Of a DNA stretch of 47,106 bases, positions 42,893 through 47,106 are shown one piece after another. The stretch spans positions 1-47,106 of the forward strand of contig CAYRRM010000024.1 of assembly GCA_964426675.1 (NCBI GenBank), read 5' to 3'. The position numbers were made by a program, and so were the translations under genes. Origin of the DNA: DYMC01 sp035406705. Lineage in GTDB: Bacteria; Verrucomicrobiota; Lentisphaeria; Victivallales; GWF2-50-93. Each line of letters opens with the position of its first letter. Positions within the stretch are counted from its first letter, which is position 1. A model generated the notes under the pieces. The model made no database searches. It was not told the origin of the DNA and saw nothing but the letters and a program-made list of their open reading frames with translations.

Positions 42893-44047
42893 ATGTTTCA
42901 ACGAACAAAACAATTAAAGTACATTTTTGTAGCGCAGGAAATCGAACGGTTGATAGAAAAATCTGCCTTAGGCGATCGTTTGCCATCTGACCGTGAAATT
43001 GCAAGAACTTTTGGATGCAGCCCTTTAACAGCGCGTAAAGCATTGGATACTTTTGCCCGAAAAGGAATTATTGTAAGAAAAGTAGGTAGTGGAACATTTG
43101 TAAATGGGGTAACAATTCCGGAATCTCGTTTTTTAAATAATATTTCAGAAATAAAAATAGCTGTTTTGGTTCACTCACAAGCTGATGAATATGCACTAAC
43201 AGTTTTAAACAGTATAAATGAGAGAGCCAAAGAAAAAAATATAATACTTGAACTTGGATATATCTCTGATTTCGGAGATGATTCTTTGAGGAAAATAGAT
43301 GATTTAGAAAAAAAAGGGGTAGTAGCAGCGATTCTTTCATGGTTCCCTCCTAACCAGATTTCAGAATTAGTTAATTTTATGAGAAAGGTTTCATTGCCGA
43401 TAGTGTTACCGGCTTTAATCCCGGGATTTGAAAAGAACTGTTTTGAAAGAAGTGAATTATACGGGCGAGGAACAATAACTCAAACATATGGAGCATGTTT
43501 GTACTTTCAGAATCTTGAAATAAAAAATATTGTATTATTGGGCCCAAATTTTGTTGAGGATACGATTATGCAGAAACGTATTGCTGCATATTCTGATTTT
43601 TGCTTTCGAAATAATTTTCAAAACTATACCTCATTAGTGGGAGAAAAAGTTGAAGAGATGGATGAATGTGCTTTAAAGATCAGAAAGGTTGGACAATCCA
43701 CTGCTATTATCTGTCATGATGATTTACATGCCCTGCGTTTTATGAATGCTATGCGGAAACTTGGTCTTTCTTCTCCTGGGGATTTTTGTATTTTAGGGTG
43801 TAATAACACAAAGGCTGGGCTTTATGCTGATCCCCCTTTAAGTAGTATTTATGACGATCCTGATTACTCAGGAAGACAACTTCTTATTAGTGCTATAGCT
43901 CTTGCTGAAGGAAAAATCAAGCAGTCCGAAAAAAGTGCTGAACATTACCTTGTTATCAGAAAATCATGTGGAGGTGCGAAAAAAATTAATGAAAAAATTA
44001 TTTCAGTACTTAAGCAAAATGGAATTATATTAATAAATGAGGGATAA
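42893..44047 (+). CDS. GntR-family regulator with LacI-type ligand domain
   Basis: 384 residues. The N-terminal 70 form a GntR winged helix: LGDRLPSDREIARTFGCSP and ARKALDTFARKGIIVRK then GSGTFVNG. From about residue 80 on, the protein resembles the periplasmic-binding-like sensor domain of LacI/GalR (IAVLVHSQADEYAL, AAILSWFPPNQ, LGLSSPGDFCILGCNNT). This GntR subclass (AraR-like) responds to sugars. Its promoter is copied upstream of the frameshifted pseudopilin, so it probably controls itself and that gene. A further pseudopilin gene starts two bases after its stop. Confidence 0.9.
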   Translation: MFQRTKQLKYIFVAQEIERLIEKSALGDRLPSDREIARTFGCSPLTARKALDTFARKGIIVRKVGSGTFVNGVTIPESRFLNNISEIKIAVLVHSQADEYALTVLNSINERAKEKNIILELGYISDFGDDSLRKIDDLEKKGVVAAILSWFPPNQISELVNFMRKVSLPIVLPALIPGFEKNCFERSELYGRGTITQTYGACLYFQNLEIKNIVLLGPNFVEDTIMQKRIAAYSDFCFRNNFQNYTSLVGEKVEEMDECALKIRKVGQSTAIICHDDLHALRFMNAMRKLGLSSPGDFCILGCNNTKAGLYADPPLSSIYDDPDYSGRQLLISAIALAEGKIKQSEKSAEHYLVIRKSCGGAKKINEKIISVLKQNGIILINEG

Positions 44048-44049
44048 AA

Positions 44050-44799
44050 ATGAATAAGCCAAAAAGTTTTATCTTGCAAAAATCATTTACACTGATAGAA
44101 CTTTTAGTGGTTATTGCTATAATTTCTATCATTGCATCTCTCCTCTTGCCAGCCCTAAAAACGGCAAAAGAAATGGCAAAAGGAACGGTTTGTCTTGGGA
44201 TCTTAAAACAAATGGGTATGGCAAATATAATTTATGCTGACGATAATTATGGCTATTGNNNNNNNNNNTATTGCGTTCCCCCCGGCAATTGGAGTTCATC
44301 AAAATGTATGTTCAATAACAGTTTTTTCCTGGATATTCTCGGCGGAGCAAAAAGTTTTACAGAAGGTAGCAACTGGTCTCATGCTTATTGGCCCTCGAGA
44401 CTCCTTTGCCCCTCTTCAAAAGGTCCTGAACATTCAACTCAAAAAGGTTATTTCCTTGCTCCTGCAAGTTGGGGAATAAACTGTTATAGTATGCACCCAA
44501 ATTATTATGTTCGTATAAAAGATATACTCAAATTTACTGGACGTGACAGTAGTAGAGTTATCTTTCTTGATCATATCTCACTGGAAGCCTATCCCTCAAC
44601 AGCCGATCCTAATAGGTATTTTACTTATGGCGAGTATGGCAAACATCCGAATGATTCCGTCGATGGCTGTAAGAGAGTTGCTTACCGGCATATTCGATCG
44701 GCTAATGTTGCTTTTTATGACGGGCATGCCGCCCCTATGAAATGGGATGCTTTATACGGGGATTCCCAATTAAATGAAAAAGTTTGGAGGCAAAGATGA
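44050..44799 (+). CDS. Pseudopilin-like protein (contains a 10-base assembly gap)
   Basis: About 249 residues counting the gap. The prepilin signal is KSFTLIELLVVIAIISIIAS, then the pattern KTAKEMAKGTVCLGILKQMG common to this group, and a C-terminal AYRHIRSANVAFYDGHAAP. Ten Ns (44259-44268) interrupt the coding region near residue 72. The frame on both sides is the same, but 10 bases may be a nominal gap length, so the residues there are unknown and the real gap may be larger or smaller. It follows the GntR-type gene by two bases and overlaps the next pseudopilin by four. Confidence 0.85.
   Translation: MNKPKSFILQKSFTLIELLVVIAIISIIASLLLPALKTAKEMAKGTVCLGILKQMGMANIIYADDNYGYXXXXYCVPPGNWSSSKCMFNNSFFLDILGGAKSFTEGSNWSHAYWPSRLLCPSSKGPEHSTQKGYFLAPASWGINCYSMHPNYYVRIKDILKFTGRDSSRVIFLDHISLEAYPSTADPNRYFTYGEYGKHPNDSVDGCKRVAYRHIRSANVAFYDGHAAPMKWDALYGDSQLNEKVWRQR
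44259..44268. other. Assembly gap (10 N)
   Basis: Ten unresolved bases lie inside the pseudopilin gene at 44050-44799. The reading frame happens to continue across a gap of this length, but the true number of missing bases cannot be known from the sequence. Confidence 0.99.
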
Positions 44800-45635
44800 A
44801 AAAGGAAATAAACAAAAGATTATTTGCACATCATATCTCAGGTATAATAAATGCAGAAACTAATATCTTTATATTAAAACCTAAATTCACATTAATCGAG
44901 TTATTGGTTGTGATTGCGATAATCGCAATCCTTGCTGCGCTGCTTTTACCCGCACTTCAAAGGGCAAGAGAAGTTGCAAAAAGTATTGTATGCATGAATA
45001 ACCTCAAACAAATTAGCACTGGCTTTCAGTATTACTCAAGTGATTGGAACTTCCATTTTCCTCCCTTAAATCAATACAAATCATATAATGCTAACGGGAC
45101 TGAAAAGAATTACGGAATGTGGAACTGTATTGGCCCTTATCTGGGCTTCCCCCAGTGGGGAGGAATAAATCCACCTCCCACAAGTAGTGATGACCCTGAT
45201 CATATAAAATATGATAGTTATTGGGGGGGATATAAGATGAACAGAATAGGCAAAACAGTGTGGGGGTGCCCAAAAGCCGATCAAAAATATGGACAACCAT
45301 GGGGTAATAATACAACTAGTGCGGTATATGCCGAATCCACATATTTGCAAATTCCACAAGGTTTCGGTTCATCTAAACCGCGCGCATGGACATTTCCACG
45401 TCCTGTTTCTAAAATCCCAATGCCAACAAGCACGGTGCATATCGCAGATGCAGGAGATTGGCATTTAGGAACCCCCGCCGCAGCCAGAACAGCATTGCCA
45501 GGCGAGTCAGGGTATGATCTTGCTAAATATCGCCATATGCAGGGAGTAAATGTTTCATTCCCTGATGGACATGCAAAATATTACACTGCTATCACAATAA
45601 AAAATAGCATTTCTGATCAATTTACTCTACCATAA
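44796..45635 (+). CDS. Pseudopilin-like protein
   Basis: About 280 residues. The ATG at 44796 is chosen because GGAGG (44786-44790) lies at the right spacing and the start overlaps the preceding stop by four bases. A longer leader than usual (about 30 residues) precedes PKFTLIELLVVIAIIAILAA. CMNNLKQISTGFQYYSSDW follows, and the C-terminus has KYRHMQGVNVSFPDGHAKYY. It is translationally coupled to the preceding pseudopilin and followed after 16 bases by the oligogalacturonate-lyase-like gene. Confidence 0.88.
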   Translation: MKKEINKRLFAHHISGIINAETNIFILKPKFTLIELLVVIAIIAILAALLLPALQRAREVAKSIVCMNNLKQISTGFQYYSSDWNFHFPPLNQYKSYNANGTEKNYGMWNCIGPYLGFPQWGGINPPPTSSDDPDHIKYDSYWGGYKMNRIGKTVWGCPKADQKYGQPWGNNTTSAVYAESTYLQIPQGFGSSKPRAWTFPRPVSKIPMPTSTVHIADAGDWHLGTPAAARTALPGESGYDLAKYRHMQGVNVSFPDGHAKYYTAITIKNSISDQFTLP

Positions 45636-45651
45636 CAGAAAGTTGAATAAA

Positions 45652-46776
45652 ATGAGAACTATTCAAAACTCAAAATTATTCAGAATCTATAAAAATCCAT
45701 CAAATGGAGTAGAATCCTTCATTCTCTCTGAGCATATCGCGTCAGTCCAGAAAAATTTTTACTATACAAATCCAGGTATGACTGAGGACGGAAGATTCCT
45801 CTGGTTTATGTGTTGTAATCCAAACAGTTCAGAAGATGGAAATTTTTCCATAGCCTGTGTTGATATTGAAAAAGATAAAATCCTATCTTTCCCAGAAACA
45901 GAAGCAAAAACACCAGCACCAATGCTCGACTCAAAGAATGGATTCCTTTACTGGACCAATGGACTCGATATATGGAGACGATCTAATTCTCCTGAAGAAA
46001 AACATGAAAAAGTAAATTCCTTCCCTGAATCTTTAGTAAAAGGAAGAAAACTCGAACGTATCGCTACGCATTTGAGTCTTTCAGCCAATCAAAAGAGCCT
46101 ATCAATTGATGCAATAATAGGGAATGACTCATATATTGGAGAAATGCCAATAAATGGCTCAGAATTTATACTTTGGGAAGAAATAAAAGGGAAATTCCAC
46201 GACCATGCTTTGTTCAATCCTACTCAAGAAAATATAATACTTTTTGCTCATGAATTCTGGGTCGATCACAAAAATGAAACATTTGACGGAAATAGAAAGT
46301 ATCACCGCATGTGGTTAATAAAAAAAGGAGAAAAATCATCACCAGTTTTAAATGAACCTATATCTCATAGTGGTCATGAATGGTGGTCAGCAAATGGTAA
46401 TTTTATATATTACGTTCATTATGGCATTGGAGTAAAAAAAGTACATCTATCAACCAGACAAGAAAAAAATATCTGGCCATCTCCGCTTGCTCACGCACAT
46501 TCTTCAACAGATGATAACTATTTAGTTGCGGATCAGATGGATAACCCAATATTTTCGCAATGCAGTGTTATATTTAAAAACCTAAAAACTGAAAAAGAAA
46601 TCATAATCTCAGAAATACCAGCTTTGCCAAAGTTTGTTCCAAAATGTAAACACCTCCACCCGCATCCACAATTTTGCCACAATAACCAATATATTTGTTA
46701 TACGACTACTGTTTTTGGTAGGGTAGATATAGCACTGTGCCCTGTAAGACAATTACTTGAGAAAACATCTATATAA
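45652..46776 (+). CDS. Oligogalacturonate lyase-like beta-propeller (PL22 family)
   Basis: About 374 residues, without a signal peptide. The repeated blocks and the His-rich segments FAHEFWVDHKNETFDGN, SHSGHEWW, LAHAHSSTDDNY and LHPHPQFCHNN resemble oligogalacturonate lyases of polysaccharide lyase family 22, in which a Mn ion is held by several His residues on a seven-bladed propeller. Such enzymes split unsaturated pectin oligomers in the cytoplasm. The frame can also be read from a TTG at 45643, but the ATG at 45652 is the more ordinary start. It lies in the pseudopilin cluster and precedes a secreted carbohydrate-binding protein. Confidence 0.75.
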   Translation: MRTIQNSKLFRIYKNPSNGVESFILSEHIASVQKNFYYTNPGMTEDGRFLWFMCCNPNSSEDGNFSIACVDIEKDKILSFPETEAKTPAPMLDSKNGFLYWTNGLDIWRRSNSPEEKHEKVNSFPESLVKGRKLERIATHLSLSANQKSLSIDAIIGNDSYIGEMPINGSEFILWEEIKGKFHDHALFNPTQENIILFAHEFWVDHKNETFDGNRKYHRMWLIKKGEKSSPVLNEPISHSGHEWWSANGNFIYYVHYGIGVKKVHLSTRQEKNIWPSPLAHAHSSTDDNYLVADQMDNPIFSQCSVIFKNLKTEKEIIISEIPALPKFVPKCKHLHPHPQFCHNNQYICYTTTVFGRVDIALCPVRQLLEKTSI

Positions 46777-46788
46777 GGAGTTAGTTAT

Positions 46789-47106
46789 ATGATAAAAAAA
46801 CGAAAAATATTAGGAGTAATATTGATTATGATTCAAATGGCTTTCATCTCAAACGCTCAGGAAAATAATAATCCCAAAGGAACCTCAATTATCCATGAAA
46901 ACGCGATTGAAAATACAGCAATTTTACATAACAAAAACAAAAAAGCTGAAATCACAAAAATAAAATCAGATAGAAATGGAAATAATGCTTTAAGAATTTC
47001 ATTGGAAGAGCATTGTGAAAACCCATGGGATGTTGAAATTATAATCCCTTGCATAAATGGAATCTCAAAAGGTGATGCTATTATCGTATCAGCATGGATG
47101 AGAACT
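46789..47106 (+). CDS. Secreted protein with CBM4/9-like domain, partial
   Basis: 106 residues visible; the reading frame runs off the window end, so the protein is incomplete. It begins with a signal peptide (IKKRKILGVILIMIQMAFIS then NAQE). The mature part shows the pattern NALRISLEEHCENPWDVE and ISKGDAIIVSAWMRT, like the jelly-roll carbohydrate-binding modules (CBM4/9) that are usually fused to a glycosidase or lyase further along. AAGGAG precedes the ATG. It follows the lyase-like gene by 12 bases. Confidence 0.75.
   Translation, partial: MIKKRKILGVILIMIQMAFISNAQENNNPKGTSIIHENAIENTAILHNKNKKAEITKIKSDRNGNNALRISLEEHCENPWDVEIIIPCINGISKGDAIIVSAWMRT

Noticed and set aside
1..47106. CRISPR arrays, prophage genes, rRNA and tRNA genes
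   Set aside because: I looked for regularly spaced repeats, phage structural genes and conserved RNA sequences on both strands and found none.

Overview
The window is one contiguous, gene-dense, AT-rich bacterial segment, apart from a 10-base run of N at 44259-44268. Several features suggest an anaerobic Gram-negative-type bacterium of the PVC group, most likely Lentisphaerota. There are four pseudopilin-like proteins with a C-terminal 'DGH' signature. There is an LPS-type family 9 glycosyltransferase and a lipoprotein. A trimeric [FeFe] hydrogenase is present beside polysaccharide-degradation genes. The taxonomic assignment is inference, because no rRNA or tRNA gene was recognised.

Layout. 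1-405: no protein gene, but a textbook sigma-70 promoter (90-118) precedes a GC-rich, hairpin-prone segment that may be a structured non-coding RNA. 405-4428: an M48 lipoprotein protease, divergent from a sialate O-acetylesterase-like enzyme and an SDR epimerase. 4600-12502: plus-strand housekeeping and envelope genes (family 9 glycosyltransferase, lysS, purE, a PabB-PabC fusion) mixed with secreted proteins of unknown role, one a peptidase-like protein without its catalytic residues. 12522-12748: a self-contained transcription unit for a 28-residue Lys/Ala peptide.

12716-23439 (minus strand): a compact hydrogenase operon read as rex, hydC, hydB, hydA, a histidine kinase with a hydrogenase-like sensor domain, a response regulator, a receiver-kinase hybrid, hydG and an inositol-monophosphatase family gene. 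Most junctions overlap or nearly touch. A close match to the Rex operator sits at the predicted transcription start. The layout suggests that NADH/NAD+ balance (Rex), and possibly H2 or redox state (the hydrogenase-like kinase), control NADH/ferredoxin-linked H2 metabolism. hydE and hydF are not in the window.

23469-31118: a PocR-type AraC regulator divergent from an orphan corrinoid protein; a YhcH/YiaL-family sugar protein; a GC-richer purine permease next to a decayed transposase, which looks like acquired DNA; and a GH4 glycosidase divergent from its own AraC regulator. 31138-36912: a CPBP protease, a pseudopilin, rsmG, pdxJ, a PilT-like ATPase and panD. 36932-39796: two Flp-like pilins, a TadE-like and a TadG-like protein, without the rest of the Tad machinery. 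40227-41915: purU facing a membrane-anchored protein of unknown function.

41992-47106: a module in which two near-identical promoter regions drive a frameshifted pseudopilin gene and a GntR/LacI-type regulator. Two more pseudopilins, an oligogalacturonate-lyase-like beta-propeller and a secreted carbohydrate-binding protein cut by the window end follow. This looks like a locally regulated pectin or uronide-related locus in which pseudopilins travel with carbohydrate enzymes.
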